Source: Ancylobacter koreensis
GTDB lineage: Bacteria; Pseudomonadota; Alphaproteobacteria; Rhizobiales; Xanthobacteraceae
DNA length: 64,000 nucleotides
NCBI RefSeq assembly: GCF_023016525.1
Contig: NZ_JALKCG010000004.1
Location: 186,001 to 250,000, forward strand
Direction: 5' to 3'
In this document: piece by piece, positions 9,177-17,971 of the stretch
How the letters are laid out: each line of letters begins with the position of its first letter
Numbering within the stretch: position 1 is the stretch's first letter
The notes under the pieces: generated by a model
Databases searched by the model: none
What the model was told of the DNA's origin: nothing
What the model saw: the letters and a program-made list of their open reading frames with translations, nothing else
Position numbers and translations under genes: made by a program

Positions 9177-9563
9177 ATGAGCCAGCCCCGCCCCCGTCCC
9201 GCTGTGATGACGCTGACCGAGGCCGCCGCCGAGCGCGTGCGGCAGGTCATCGCCCGGTCCGACAAGCCCGTGCTGGGCCTGCGCGTCGGCGTGAAGAACG
9301 GCGGCTGCGCCGGCATGGAATACACGATGGAATTCGCCGAGGCGGCGGGCCGCTTCGACGAGGTGATCGAGGACAAGGGCGTCAAGGTGCTGATCGACCC
9401 CAAGGCGATCCTGTACCTGCTCGGCACCGAGATGGACTTCAAGGCCGACAAGCTCTCCGCCCAGTTTGTGTTCAACAATCCGAACCAGACCTCGGCCTGC
9501 GGCTGCGGCGAATCGGTCGCCATCACGCCGGTGCAGCCTGAGCCGGCCGGCGCCGGCGCCTGA
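9177..9563 (+). CDS. sufA: HesB/IscA-family Fe-S carrier (SufA)
   Basis: A 128-residue A-type carrier that receives clusters from the scaffold and hands them to apo-proteins. The three conserved cysteines are visible: NGGCAGMEY and, near the C-terminus, SACGCGES. The ATG at 9177 follows an AGGAGACGAG site; further upstream the frame is unsupported. Gene order after sufT agrees with a role as SufA, although a repeat and a 285-nt gap suggest partly separate expression. The C-terminal tail is Pro/Ala/Gly-rich. Confidence 0.93.
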   Translation: MSQPRPRPAVMTLTEAAAERVRQVIARSDKPVLGLRVGVKNGGCAGMEYTMEFAEAAGRFDEVIEDKGVKVLIDPKAILYLLGTEMDFKADKLSAQFVFNNPNQTSACGCGESVAITPVQPEPAGAGA

Positions 9564-9584
9564 TCGCGACGAGGCGGGCAAGGG

Positions 9585-9947
9585 ATGGACGAGGCGGCGG
9601 TCGCCGACATCTTCGCCGCCTTCGGCCCGGTGCGCTGCCGACGCATGTTCGGCGGGCTCGGCCTCTATGCCGACGGGCTGATGTTCGCCATCGCGGTGGA
9701 CGAGACGATCTATCTCAAGACCGATGCCGGCCTCGCCGCGCAGCTCGAAGCCGGGGGCGCGCGCATCTTCGCCTATGAGCGGCAGGGCCGCACCGTCACG
9801 CTCGGCTTCTGGTCGCTGCCCGAGGCGGCGCTCGACGACACGGACGCCGCCGCCGAGTTGGCCCGCCGGGCGCTGAATGTCGCCCGCGCGGCCGCCGCCG
9901 TGGCGCCGCCGCGCCGCACGCCGGCACGAAGCCGCGCCCGCCGCTGA
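9585..9947 (+). CDS. TfoX/Sxy N-terminal domain protein
   Basis: A 120-residue protein made of a TfoX N-terminal-type domain: the RRMFGGLGLYADGLMFAI and IYLKTDA motifs are characteristic. It lacks the C-terminal TfoX domain of the gammaproteobacterial competence regulator, so a role in competence should not be assumed. The last 25 residues are a basic Ala/Pro/Arg tail. It begins 21 nt after sufA. Confidence 0.85.
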   Translation: MDEAAVADIFAAFGPVRCRRMFGGLGLYADGLMFAIAVDETIYLKTDAGLAAQLEAGGARIFAYERQGRTVTLGFWSLPEAALDDTDAAAELARRALNVARAAAAVAPPRRTPARSRARR

Positions 9948-10003
9948 ACCTCGCGGCGCCTGAGCCGTTGCCCCTGAGGGACATCCTTCAGGGAGCACGC
10001 GGC

Positions 10004-10852
10004 ATGAATCTGGAAGAGCTCGGCAATCTCTTCGTCCTCTACGGGCTGAACATCCTCTACGCGCTCGGGCTGATACTCCTCGGCTGGTGGGCGGCCGGCC
10101 TCGTCGAGCGGCTGGTGACGCGCGGGCTGGAGAGCACGCACCGGGTCGACGCCACGGTGGTCGGCTTCCTCGCCAGCATCGCGCGCTACGCCATACTGGT
10201 CTTCGTCGGCGTCGCCGTGCTGCAGCGCTTCGGTATCCAGACCACCAGCCTCATCGCCGTGCTGGGCGCCACCTCGCTCGCCATCGGCCTCGCCTTGCAG
10301 GGCACGCTCAGCAATGTCGCGGCGGGGGTCATGCTGCTGCTGTTCCGCCCCTTCCGCATCGGCGATGCGGTGGAGGTCGGCGGGCAGGCCGGCACGGTAA
10401 AGGGCCTGTCGCTGTTCACCACCGAACTCGCCACCGGCGACAATATCCAGGTGCTGATGCCGAACGGGCGCGTCTGGGGTTCGCCCATCGTCAACAAGTC
10501 GGTCTATGGCGAGCGCAGCTTTGCCTTCGCGCTGGAGCTGAAGCCCGACGCCGATATCGAGCGGGTGCTGGCGGAAGGGCTCGCCTTCCTGCGCTCCGAT
10601 CCACGCGTGCGCAAGGAGCCCGGCCCGTCGGCCAGCATCGTGAAGATGGCGCTGGATCGGGTGGAGGTGAATTTCTCGGGATGGGCGTCGAGCGGGGATG
10701 CCGGCGGCGTACGCGCCGACCTGATCGCGCGGCTGCGCGAGATCACCCGTATGCGGGATATCCCGCGCGACGTCGCGCCGGTGGCCAATGGCCATGATGG
10801 GAACAGGGAGGCGCCGGCAGCGCGTGCCGGCGCGCCGCTCAGCCCGCCTTGA
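10004..10852 (+). CDS. Small-conductance mechanosensitive channel, MscS family
   Basis: A 282-residue MscS-type channel. About three membrane segments (residues 8-30, 55-75 and 80-110) lead into the pore helix with the Gly/Ala-rich pattern GATSLAIGLALQGTLSNVAAGVMLLLFRP, followed by the beta domain (FRIGDAVEVGGQAGTV) and a C-terminal alpha/beta domain. MscS channels open under membrane tension and release solutes on hypo-osmotic shock. The ATG at 10004 has an AGGGAG site; the TTG at 9968 is a weaker option. The 3' end overlaps the convergent helicase gene by 14 nt. Confidence 0.92.
   Translation: MNLEELGNLFVLYGLNILYALGLILLGWWAAGLVERLVTRGLESTHRVDATVVGFLASIARYAILVFVGVAVLQRFGIQTTSLIAVLGATSLAIGLALQGTLSNVAAGVMLLLFRPFRIGDAVEVGGQAGTVKGLSLFTTELATGDNIQVLMPNGRVWGSPIVNKSVYGERSFAFALELKPDADIERVLAEGLAFLRSDPRVRKEPGPSASIVKMALDRVEVNFSGWASSGDAGGVRADLIARLREITRMRDIPRDVAPVANGHDGNREAPAARAGAPLSPP
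10811..10833. terminator. Hairpin at the convergent mscS / helicase junction
   Basis: A 9-bp stem (GCGCCGGCA pairing with TGCCGGCGC) with a 5-nt loop lies in the last codons of the channel gene and just past the helicase stop on the other strand. It has no T-run, so it is at most a weak or factor-assisted bidirectional terminator. Confidence 0.3.
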
Positions 10853-12470
10853 TCTTTACCGGGCGCAGCAGGAAGGCCGGCAGGTGCGAGGTGTCCGCCG
10901 GCTCGTCCGCCGGGTTTCGCTCGCTGCGGCGGTGGGTCAGCGGCGTCACCGGCGCGCGGGCCGGGGCGGCGGCGGGGGCGGGCGCCTTGTCGCGGCCGCG
11001 CTCGCGCGGCGGACGCTGTTCACGCGGCTCGAGAGCCTCGCGCGGTTCCCGCGTCGCGGGCGCTGCGGAGGCCGCCGTCTCGCCATCCTTGCCGCGACGG
11101 CGGGAGCGCACGGGGCGCTCGCTCGCGGTCTCGACAGGCGCGGCGGCGATCTCCTCGGCCGCTTCCGGCGTCGGCTCGGTGTCGCGGCGGCGGGCCGGGC
11201 GGGCGCCACGGCGCTCGCCGCGTTCCTCGCGTCCGGAATCCCGGCCGGTCTCGCGTCCGCGCCCGCCACGCTCGCCGCGTTCGGAACGTTCGCCACGCTC
11301 GCGTCCGCCACGGGCGCGCGGCTCGGCAGGGGGAAGGGCGTCGAGTGAGGAGCCTTCCATCCACTCGATCGGCTTGCCGATCAGCTTTTCGATGGCGGCG
11401 AGCGATTTGGTCTCGGCCGGCGTCACGATGGTGAAGGCGGCCCCGGCGCGCCCGGCGCGGCCGGTGCGGCCGATGCGGTGCACATAGTCCTCGGCGTGGT
11501 GCGGCGTGTCGTAGTTGAACACGTGGCTCACGGCGGGAATGTCGAGCCCGCGCGCCGCGACGTCGGACGCCACCAGCAGCGTCGCCTCGCCGGTGCGGAA
11601 CTGGTCGAGTGCCTGCATGCGCGAGCGCTGGTCCATGTCGCCGTGCAGGCAGACGGCCTTGAAGCCGTGCCGCAGCAGCGACTTGTGCACCACCGCCACC
11701 TCGCTCTTGCGATTGCAGAAGATGATGCCGTTCTGGAGGCTCTCGGCCTCGTTGATCAGCCGGCGAAGCGTGTCGCGCTTGGCATAGTCCTCCTTGGCGG
11801 AGGCGACCAGCAGCTGCGTGATGGTCGAGGCGGTGGAGGAGGGGCGCGAGGCCTCGATCTGCACCGGGTTCGACAGGAACTGCGCGACGAGGCGCTGGAT
11901 TTCCGGCGGCATGGTGGCCGAGAAGAACAGCGTCTGGCGGGTGAACGGCACCAGCTTGCAGACGCGCTCGATGTCGGGGATGAAGCCCATGTCGAGCATG
12001 CGGTCGGCTTCGTCGATGACGAGGATCTCGATGCCCGACAGCAGCAGGCGCCCGCGCTCGACATGATCGAGCAGGCGGCCCGGCGTGGCGATCAGCACGT
12101 CGACGCCGCGCAGCAGCTTGGCGTCCTGGTCGCCGAACGAGACGCCGCCGATCAGCAGGGCCACGTTCAGCTTGTGGTTCTTGCCGTATTTGACGAAATT
12201 CTCTTCCACCTGGGCGGCAAGCTCGCGCGTCGGCTCAAGGATGAGCGTGCGCGGCATGCGGGCCCGGGCGCGGCCCTGCTCCAGCAGGGTCAGCATGGGC
12301 AGGGTAAAGGCCGCGGTCTTGCCGGTGCCGGTCTGCGCCAGACCCAGCACGTCCCGCCGGGCGAGCACGTGGGGAATGGCCTGCGCCTGGATAGGCGTCG
12401 GCTCGGTATAACCTGCATCCGCGACGGCCGAGAGCACCTTGTCGCTCAGGCCCAGTTCATTAAAAAGCAT
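10839..12470 (-). CDS. DEAD-box ATP-dependent RNA helicase (RhlE-like)
   Basis: A 543-residue DEAD-box helicase. The N-terminal part carries the Q motif (PTPIQAQAIP), motif I AQTGTGKT, motif II VIDEADRMLDMGF and motif III SATMP; the second RecA domain ends with the YVHRIGRTGRAGR motif. After about residue 390 comes a long low-complexity tail rich in Arg, Gly and Glu, then Ala/Pro, ending in a short conserved-looking peptide LPAFLLRPVKIKAG. Such tails bind RNA. Likely roles are ribosome assembly, mRNA decay or cold adaptation. It is transcribed alone and divergent from the GreA/B-like gene. Confidence 0.95.
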   Translation of the reverse strand: MLFNELGLSDKVLSAVADAGYTEPTPIQAQAIPHVLARRDVLGLAQTGTGKTAAFTLPMLTLLEQGRARARMPRTLILEPTRELAAQVEENFVKYGKNHKLNVALLIGGVSFGDQDAKLLRGVDVLIATPGRLLDHVERGRLLLSGIEILVIDEADRMLDMGFIPDIERVCKLVPFTRQTLFFSATMPPEIQRLVAQFLSNPVQIEASRPSSTASTITQLLVASAKEDYAKRDTLRRLINEAESLQNGIIFCNRKSEVAVVHKSLLRHGFKAVCLHGDMDQRSRMQALDQFRTGEATLLVASDVAARGLDIPAVSHVFNYDTPHHAEDYVHRIGRTGRAGRAGAAFTIVTPAETKSLAAIEKLIGKPIEWMEGSSLDALPPAEPRARGGRERGERSERGERGGRGRETGRDSGREERGERRGARPARRRDTEPTPEAAEEIAAAPVETASERPVRSRRRGKDGETAASAAPATREPREALEPREQRPPRERGRDKAPAPAAAPARAPVTPLTHRRSERNPADEPADTSHLPAFLLRPVKIKAG

Positions 12471-12691
12471 CTGGGATCAATTCTACGGCCGCGCACCGCT
12501 TGCCGTTTCCTCGGGCCGTAACCGTGGGAAGGCTGCTTCGTCGTCGCGCGGAGCGCATCAGTCGGATAGGATCGGACGACGCGTTGCACCATAGGCGCAA
12601 CGCCCGAGAAGTCAACGTGTTTTGCCGCTGTCAAGAGCCTTCCGGTGCGTTTGCGGCCCGGCGCGGGCGGCGGGGGAAGGCAGGTAGCGCG

Positions 12692-13168
12692 ATGAGCCGC
12701 GCATTCGTGAAGGAAGACAGCGGCGCCGATTCGCTTCCCGAACGTCCGGTGAGCACCAATCGCAACCTCGTCACGCGGCGCGGTCTCGCTCTGATCGACG
12801 CCGAAGTGGCGCGCCATCGCGAGGCGCTGGCCGCCGCCGGCGCGCGCGGGGAGCGCGATGCCGTCTCGGCCGCCTCGCGCGAACTGCGCTACTGGAGCGC
12901 GCGCCGCGCCAATGCCGAGCCGGTCGACCCGCCGCAGGAGGGCGAAGCCATCACCTTCGGCATGCGGGTGACGCTGGAGGATGCGAAGGGCGGCCAGCGG
13001 GCCTTCCGCGTCGTCGGCGAGGACGAGGCCGATCCGCGCGAGGGCCGCATCGCCTGGGTCTCGCCGGTGGCGCGCGCGCTTACCGGCAAATGGATCGGCG
13101 ACGAGGTGAGCCTGCCGGGCGGCACGATGGAGATCGTCGCCGTCGATCCCCGGCCGGAGGCGGAGTGA
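12692..13168 (+). CDS. GreA/GreB-family protein
   Basis: A 158-residue protein whose C-terminal half matches the GreA/GreB C-terminal domain (REGRIAWVSPVARALTGKWIGDEVSLPGG). The N-terminal half, with TRRGLALIDAEVARHREALAAA, is a shortened coiled-coil region. True GreA/B rescue backtracked RNA polymerase. The acidic residues of a Gre tip are not obvious here, so it may be a Gre-like or Rnk-like polymerase-binding protein. The ATG at 12692 follows a GGGGAAGG/AGG-rich site. The LysE-type gene starts 4 nt downstream, suggesting an operon. Confidence 0.82.
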   Translation: MSRAFVKEDSGADSLPERPVSTNRNLVTRRGLALIDAEVARHREALAAAGARGERDAVSAASRELRYWSARRANAEPVDPPQEGEAITFGMRVTLEDAKGGQRAFRVVGEDEADPREGRIAWVSPVARALTGKWIGDEVSLPGGTMEIVAVDPRPEAE

Positions 13169-13172
13169 AGCC

Positions 13173-13802
13173 ATGCTCGTACCCGCCGAGACCCTGCTCG
13201 TCTTCGTGCCCGCCGCCCTCGCGCTGAACCTGACGCCGGGCAACGACATGTTGTTCTGCCTCGGGCAGGGCATGCGCGCGGGGCCGCGCGCCGGCATCGC
13301 GGCGAGCCTCGGCATCGCCGTGGGCGGCTTCATCCATGTCTTCGCCGCCGCGCTCGGGCTGGCGGCGCTGCTCGCCGCCCATCCCGGCGCCTTCGAGGCC
13401 ATACGCTGGGCAGGCGTCGCCTATCTCGTCTGGCTCGCCGTGCAGGCGCTGCGCGCGCCCGGGCTGGCGCTGGCGCCGGCCGGCGGACGTGGCCACACGC
13501 CGCTGCGCGCCTTCCGCGAGGCGGTGCTGGTGAACGTGCTGAACCCCAAGGTGGCGGTCTTCATCCTCGCCTTCCTGCCGCAATTCGTCGATCCCGCGCG
13601 CGGCTCCGGCTTCCTGCAGTTCCTGCTGCTCGGTACGGTATTCAACGTCGGCGGCACGCTGGTGAACGCGGCAGTCGGCGGCTTCGCCGGGCGCATCGGC
13701 GGCTGGCTGACGGGCCGCGCGCATCTTGCCCGCGCCTTCCAGCGCCTCACCGGGGTGATCTTCCTCGGCCTCGCCGCCCGCCTCGCCTTTGAGCGGCGGT
13801 AG
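13173..13802 (+). CDS. LysE/RhtB-family amino-acid exporter
   Basis: A 209-residue membrane protein with about six hydrophobic segments and the family signature NLTPGNDMLFCLGQGMRAGPRAG near the N-terminus. LysE/RhtB proteins export amino acids or their derivatives across the inner membrane by cation exchange. Another family hallmark is the NPKVAVFILAFLPQFV motif at about residue 125. It lies 4 nt after the GreA/B-like gene. The substrate cannot be read from sequence. Confidence 0.92.
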   Translation: MLVPAETLLVFVPAALALNLTPGNDMLFCLGQGMRAGPRAGIAASLGIAVGGFIHVFAAALGLAALLAAHPGAFEAIRWAGVAYLVWLAVQALRAPGLALAPAGGRGHTPLRAFREAVLVNVLNPKVAVFILAFLPQFVDPARGSGFLQFLLLGTVFNVGGTLVNAAVGGFAGRIGGWLTGRAHLARAFQRLTGVIFLGLAARLAFERR

Positions 13803-13867
13803 CTGCGCAGGGGCGTTGCCGCTACGATAGCGGCATGGGGTAAAGCGCAGCGGGGGCGCGCGGGCGG

Positions 13868-15637
13868 GTGAACAGGGACGAGGTGGCGCGCATCGAGGCC
13901 TCGGGCCTGTTCGACCCGCTCTGGTATGTCGGCCAGCGCGACGGTCTCGCCCGCGAGGCCGGCCGCCGCCCGCTCAAGCACTATCTGCGCACGGGCTGGC
14001 GCGAGGGGCTGAGCCCGTCGCCCTTTTTCGATGGCGTGCATTATCTCGCCGCCCATCCCGATGTCGCCGCTTCCAGTCTCAACCCGCTGCGCCACTACAT
14101 CCACTGGGGGCGCGACGAGCGGCGCAGCATCCGCCCGCCGGGCGAGGGCGAGGGCACCGGCGCCATCGCCTTCTCGGTGATCATGCCGACCTATAACCGG
14201 CGTGCGGTGATCGACGAGAGCATACGCTCCGTGCTGGTGCAGACGCATCGCGCCTTCGAGCTGATCGTCGTTGACGACGGCTCAACCGACGGCACCGGCG
14301 ACTGGCTGCGCGCGGCCTACGCGCCGGAGCTTGCGAGCGGGCGTATCGTCTATCTGCCGCTGCCGGCCAATGGCGGCGTGGCAGTGGCCCGCAACGCGGC
14401 GCTGGCGGCGGCGCGCCATCCATGGATCGCCTATGCCGATTCCGACAACATCCTGGCGCCGGGCCTGCTCGACGCCTTCGCCCGCCGCATCACTTTCTAT
14501 CCGCATGCGCGAGCGGTCTATGGCTGCTTCGCCCGCGAGAGCTGGCCCGACGTGGTGGGCCGGCCCTTCGACCTCGCCGAGCTGGCGCGCGCCAATTTCA
14601 TCGACCTTGGCGTCTACGCCCATCACATCGATCTCTTCCATGAACTGGGCGGCTTCGACGTCACGCTGCGCCGGCTGAGCGACTGGGACCTCATCCTCAA
14701 ATTCGCCCACCGCTTTCCTCCGGTCTTCGTCGACGAGGTGCTGCTGACCTATCGCGACGATCCGCCGGGCGGTCATGTTCGCATCACCGCCTCGGAGCCG
14801 CTGCCCCCGCCGCTGACGCGCATCCTGCGCCGCTATGGCGGGCGCCGGACCATCACCAGTGTGATCGTCTGCTACAACCAGGCCGGCTTCATCACCGGCG
14901 CGCTCGACAGCGTGCTGGCCCAGCAGGGCGACTTCCACCACGAGGTGATCGTCGCCGACGACGGCTCGACCGACGGCACCGCCGAGATCGCCCGCGCCTA
15001 TGCCGCGAAATACCCCTGGCTGGTGCACATGATCGGCGACGGCACCAATCGCGGCATCGCGGAGAATTACCGGCGCGCCTTCGCCGCCGCCGACGGCACC
15101 TATTGTGCGGTGCTGGAGGGCGACGATTTCTGGCACGACCGTGAGAAGCTGGCGCGGCAATCGGCCTTTCTCGACGCCAACCCGGACTGCTCCATGGTGT
15201 TCTCGCGCATCGAGGTCGAGGCGGCCGGGCAGGGCGGGCGCCACACGCTGGAGCGGCAGGACAGGCTGCGCCGCGAGCGGCTGACCGGCGCCGATTTCCT
15301 CGCCGAGCCGACGCTCAACCTGATCGCCAATTTTTCGTGCTGCATGTTCCGCACCGACCTCGTGCAGGCGCTGCCGCCGGTGCTGTACGACCACCGGCTG
15401 AGCGAGTTCGGCCTCGCCTTCCATCTCGAACGCATCGGCCCGCTCGGCTACATGCGCCGGCCGATGAGCGTCTACCGTCAGCATGCCGACGGCGTGTGGA
15501 GCGGGGCAAGCGCCGAGGCGCGGCGCGCCAGCGGGCGCCGGGTGCGCGAGGCGGCATGGGAGGTGGCGGACGAGCGCTACCGCCCGGCGCTGAGGGCGAT
15601 CATCGACCGCGACTTCGCCCCGCCGCCCCCCGGCTGA
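13868..15637 (+). CDS. Tandem family-2 glycosyltransferase with rhizobial-type N-terminal module
   Basis: A 589-residue protein with two GT-A family-2 domains. Residues 1-95 form a repeat module (FDPLWYVGQRDGL, NPLRHYIHWGRDERR) seen in many rhizobial surface-polysaccharide glycosyltransferases. GT2 domain one covers about 98-310 (VIMPTYNRRAVID, VVDDGST, metal-binding-like DSD). Domain two covers about 325-560 (SVIVCYNQAGF, VADDGSTDGT, LEGDDFW). It is probably a cytosolic or membrane-associated enzyme of exopolysaccharide or O-antigen synthesis. GTG start at 13868, weak ribosome-binding site. The neighbouring acyltransferase downstream may decorate the same glycan. Confidence 0.9.
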   Translation: MNRDEVARIEASGLFDPLWYVGQRDGLAREAGRRPLKHYLRTGWREGLSPSPFFDGVHYLAAHPDVAASSLNPLRHYIHWGRDERRSIRPPGEGEGTGAIAFSVIMPTYNRRAVIDESIRSVLVQTHRAFELIVVDDGSTDGTGDWLRAAYAPELASGRIVYLPLPANGGVAVARNAALAAARHPWIAYADSDNILAPGLLDAFARRITFYPHARAVYGCFARESWPDVVGRPFDLAELARANFIDLGVYAHHIDLFHELGGFDVTLRRLSDWDLILKFAHRFPPVFVDEVLLTYRDDPPGGHVRITASEPLPPPLTRILRRYGGRRTITSVIVCYNQAGFITGALDSVLAQQGDFHHEVIVADDGSTDGTAEIARAYAAKYPWLVHMIGDGTNRGIAENYRRAFAAADGTYCAVLEGDDFWHDREKLARQSAFLDANPDCSMVFSRIEVEAAGQGGRHTLERQDRLRRERLTGADFLAEPTLNLIANFSCCMFRTDLVQALPPVLYDHRLSEFGLAFHLERIGPLGYMRRPMSVYRQHADGVWSGASAEARRASGRRVREAAWEVADERYRPALRAIIDRDFAPPPPG

Positions 15638-15640
15638 CGA

Positions 15641-15688
15641 CCCGCCCGCCGGGCGTCAAATATCCAGCAGTTCCTCGCTGGCGAAGGC
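15641..15688. repeat. Left copy of a 48-bp direct repeat matching the 3' end of parE
   Basis: 43 of 48 bases match 17924-17971, which contains the stop and last codons of parE. Read on the minus strand, the left copy would encode a ParE-like end, AFASEELLDI followed by a stop, against AFASEQLLDI in the intact gene. No further parE similarity extends beyond it. The two copies bracket the acyltransferase gene. Confidence 0.85.
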
Positions 15689-15823
15689 ACGGGGCTTGCC
15701 TGCGCCGCGGGAGTGGACAGTCTTCAGGAGACCGCATTATTTGGCGGCTTCTGGTCCGGACGCAGCGGATTACCGGGCGCTCCGCTATTTAAGCCTCGGC
15801 TCGATCCTCAAAAGGCACATTGC

Positions 15824-17908
15824 ATGGCAGATTGGCGTGTTTTTCAGCCGTTCAGGCTGCCTCGTTTTTGGCTTTCGGGCCTGCAGCTAGACGCGCTGCC
15901 GCTTGGCTATATTCCGGCGATCGACGGGCTACGCGCCGTCGCGGTTCTCTCCGTCATTATCTTTCATCTCGGTGTAGGATGGCTTCCCGGCGGCTTCGTT
16001 GGTGTCGATGTCTTTTTCATCATTTCTGGATTTGTCGTTGCCGCCTCCGTCAAGGCAGTGCGGTTCGATGGCATTGGCCAGTTCTTCTCTTTTTTCTACG
16101 CCCGACGGATCCGGAGGATCGTGCCGGCGCTCGTCTGTTGTGTGCTTGTAACCGCTTTATTTTCAGCGTTATTGATTCCTGTTGTTTTTCTTAGTCAGAC
16201 TAACGAGAGGACGGGTATTGCGGCGCTCGTCGGTTTAAGTAATTTATATCTTATATTCATAGGTAATGATTATTTTTCCCCATCTGTCGAATTGAATCCG
16301 TTCACTCACACGTGGTCTCTCGCTGTAGAAGAGCAATTTTATATTTTATTTCCATTGTTATGGTTTGCGTGTGTGTCCCGAAAAAATACTGATGGGAGAG
16401 GGCGCGTTTTTTCATACTTTTGTGTATTATCATTATTATCTATAATTTTATGTATAATTCTAACGTATTGGTACAGAGTCGCTGCATTCTATTTAATATT
16501 CTCGCGATTTTGGGAGCTGGGCGCGGGGGTTCTCCTCGCCGTCACCGTTGTGGCCTGGTCAGGCGTGATTCGCCGACTGCCGACATGGGGCTCAGATGCG
16601 GGGGCCATGGTGGCATTCCTGGCTCTCGCTGCGGCTTTCCTGTTCGCCGACGAGGCCCGTTTTCCGTTTCCCTGGGCGTTGCTGCCGGTGACCGCGACTG
16701 CGGCACTCATCTGCTTTGTCACCGCGCGGCCCGACTGTGGCGTGGCGCGTGCCCTCTCGTGGCGGCCCGTCGTGTATGTCGGGCGGACGTCTTACTCACT
16801 CTACCTCTGGCATTGGCCGGTATTTGTGCTTCTGAAATGGACCGTCGGATTGGACACCGCCGCCTCACAGCTGTCCGGCCTCGCCATGACCGTTCTTTTC
16901 GCGCTTACGACCTATCATCTTGTGGAGCAGCCGTTCCGACGGTCGGTCCGGCTATCGGGCCGGAGCGGCATGGTCGTGGCTGGCGGCGCGCTTGGTCTGA
17001 TCGCGGCCATCGCTGTGACGTTCGGCATCAACCAGTCAAAGTCCTGGCTGTCTCTTAGCGAAACGCGACGTGCGGATATCTGGCTCCCGATCAAGGCGCT
17101 CGATACGGCGAACGGATGTGGCGTGCAGTCCGAGCAGGAGGCATTTGCCCGCGGCGAACGGCTGCTAATGACAGCGGATTGTGCGAAAGGCGTCTCTCGC
17201 CGGGTCATTTACGTATTGGGTGACTCCCACGCCATCGCGTATCGGCCGCTCCTTGCCGCTGTCGTCGCGAATTCCGGCGACGAAGTCGCCATCTACAGAA
17301 AGTCCGGGTGTCCGTTCTTCCGGATGACCATTGCGAACGCGGATGCCTCGGTCGCGTGCGCGCGCTTCGCGGCTGCCGCGGTCGAAGATGTGACGAGCCG
17401 GGCGAAATCCGGAGATGTCGTCTTCCTGCCTTCGTTACGTGTCCCACGGTTTGCCGAGGAATGGCGAGGATCTGCAAATGCCTCGTCGAAAAGCGAACCA
17501 CGTGAGCCATTGAGCTCGCGAGCGGTTGCCGAGGCCGAAAAGACTTTCGCACCGCTCGTCGCCCGGGGCGTGAGGATCGTCGTCGAGGCGCCGAAGCCGC
17601 TTTTCAAGGCGGCCCCGTTCCGTTGCTCCGACTGGTTCAACGCATCGAATCCGGCCTGCCGGCCCGGCTTCGATCTGGGCCGCGCCGAGTTCGAGCAGCG
17701 GGCGTTGCCCGCGCGCGAGGCAATCGACAAACTCGTCGAAGCGGTTCCAGCCATCGTCGTGTGGAATCCGTCTGCCGTTCTATGTCCGCGGGACGTGTGC
17801 AGTGCCTTCTCCGATGGCAGGCCACTCTTCTTCGACGGCGATCATCTGAGCCGCTATGGGAACGCCGTGCTGCTGCCGAGCTTCGAAGCGATGCTGGCGA
17901 CACTGTGA
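15824..17908 (+). CDS. OafA/YrhL-type acyltransferase with C-terminal SGNH domain
   Basis: A 694-residue membrane O-acyltransferase. The N-terminal acyltransferase-3 domain (about residues 25-370) has roughly ten membrane helices and the motifs IDGLRAVAVLSVIIFHLG, VFFIISGF and THTWSLAVEEQFYILFP. A periplasmic SGNH-like domain follows (VLGDSHAIAYRPL at about residue 465). Such proteins acetylate or otherwise acylate surface polysaccharides. The start at 15824 has an AAAGG site; an earlier ATG at 15713 is possible. Roughly 16140-16510 is strikingly AT-rich with AT-ending codons, unlike all neighbours, and the gene is flanked by direct repeats, so it is probably acquired. Confidence 0.9.
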   Translation: MADWRVFQPFRLPRFWLSGLQLDALPLGYIPAIDGLRAVAVLSVIIFHLGVGWLPGGFVGVDVFFIISGFVVAASVKAVRFDGIGQFFSFFYARRIRRIVPALVCCVLVTALFSALLIPVVFLSQTNERTGIAALVGLSNLYLIFIGNDYFSPSVELNPFTHTWSLAVEEQFYILFPLLWFACVSRKNTDGRGRVFSYFCVLSLLSIILCIILTYWYRVAAFYLIFSRFWELGAGVLLAVTVVAWSGVIRRLPTWGSDAGAMVAFLALAAAFLFADEARFPFPWALLPVTATAALICFVTARPDCGVARALSWRPVVYVGRTSYSLYLWHWPVFVLLKWTVGLDTAASQLSGLAMTVLFALTTYHLVEQPFRRSVRLSGRSGMVVAGGALGLIAAIAVTFGINQSKSWLSLSETRRADIWLPIKALDTANGCGVQSEQEAFARGERLLMTADCAKGVSRRVIYVLGDSHAIAYRPLLAAVVANSGDEVAIYRKSGCPFFRMTIANADASVACARFAAAAVEDVTSRAKSGDVVFLPSLRVPRFAEEWRGSANASSKSEPREPLSSRAVAEAEKTFAPLVARGVRIVVEAPKPLFKAAPFRCSDWFNASNPACRPGFDLGRAEFEQRALPAREAIDKLVEAVPAIVVWNPSAVLCPRDVCSAFSDGRPLFFDGDHLSRYGNAVLLPSFEAMLATL

Positions 17909-17923
17909 AGCCGCCGGCCAAAC

Positions 17924-17971
17924 CCCGCCCGCCGGGCGTCAGATGTCCAGCAACTGCTCGCTGGCGAAGGC
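17924..17971. repeat. Right copy of the 48-bp direct repeat (3' end of parE)
   Basis: This is the intact parE end: the stop codon is at 17939-17941 and the repeat reaches ten codons into the gene. It differs from the left copy (15641-15688) at five positions, the codon-level effect being mostly conservative. Confidence 0.85.

Noticed and set aside
15641..17971. Insertion sequence flanked by direct repeats
   Set aside because: No transposase, no terminal inverted repeats, and the repeats are 48 bp and match a gene end, unlike short target-site duplications; it was kept as a possible cassette instead.
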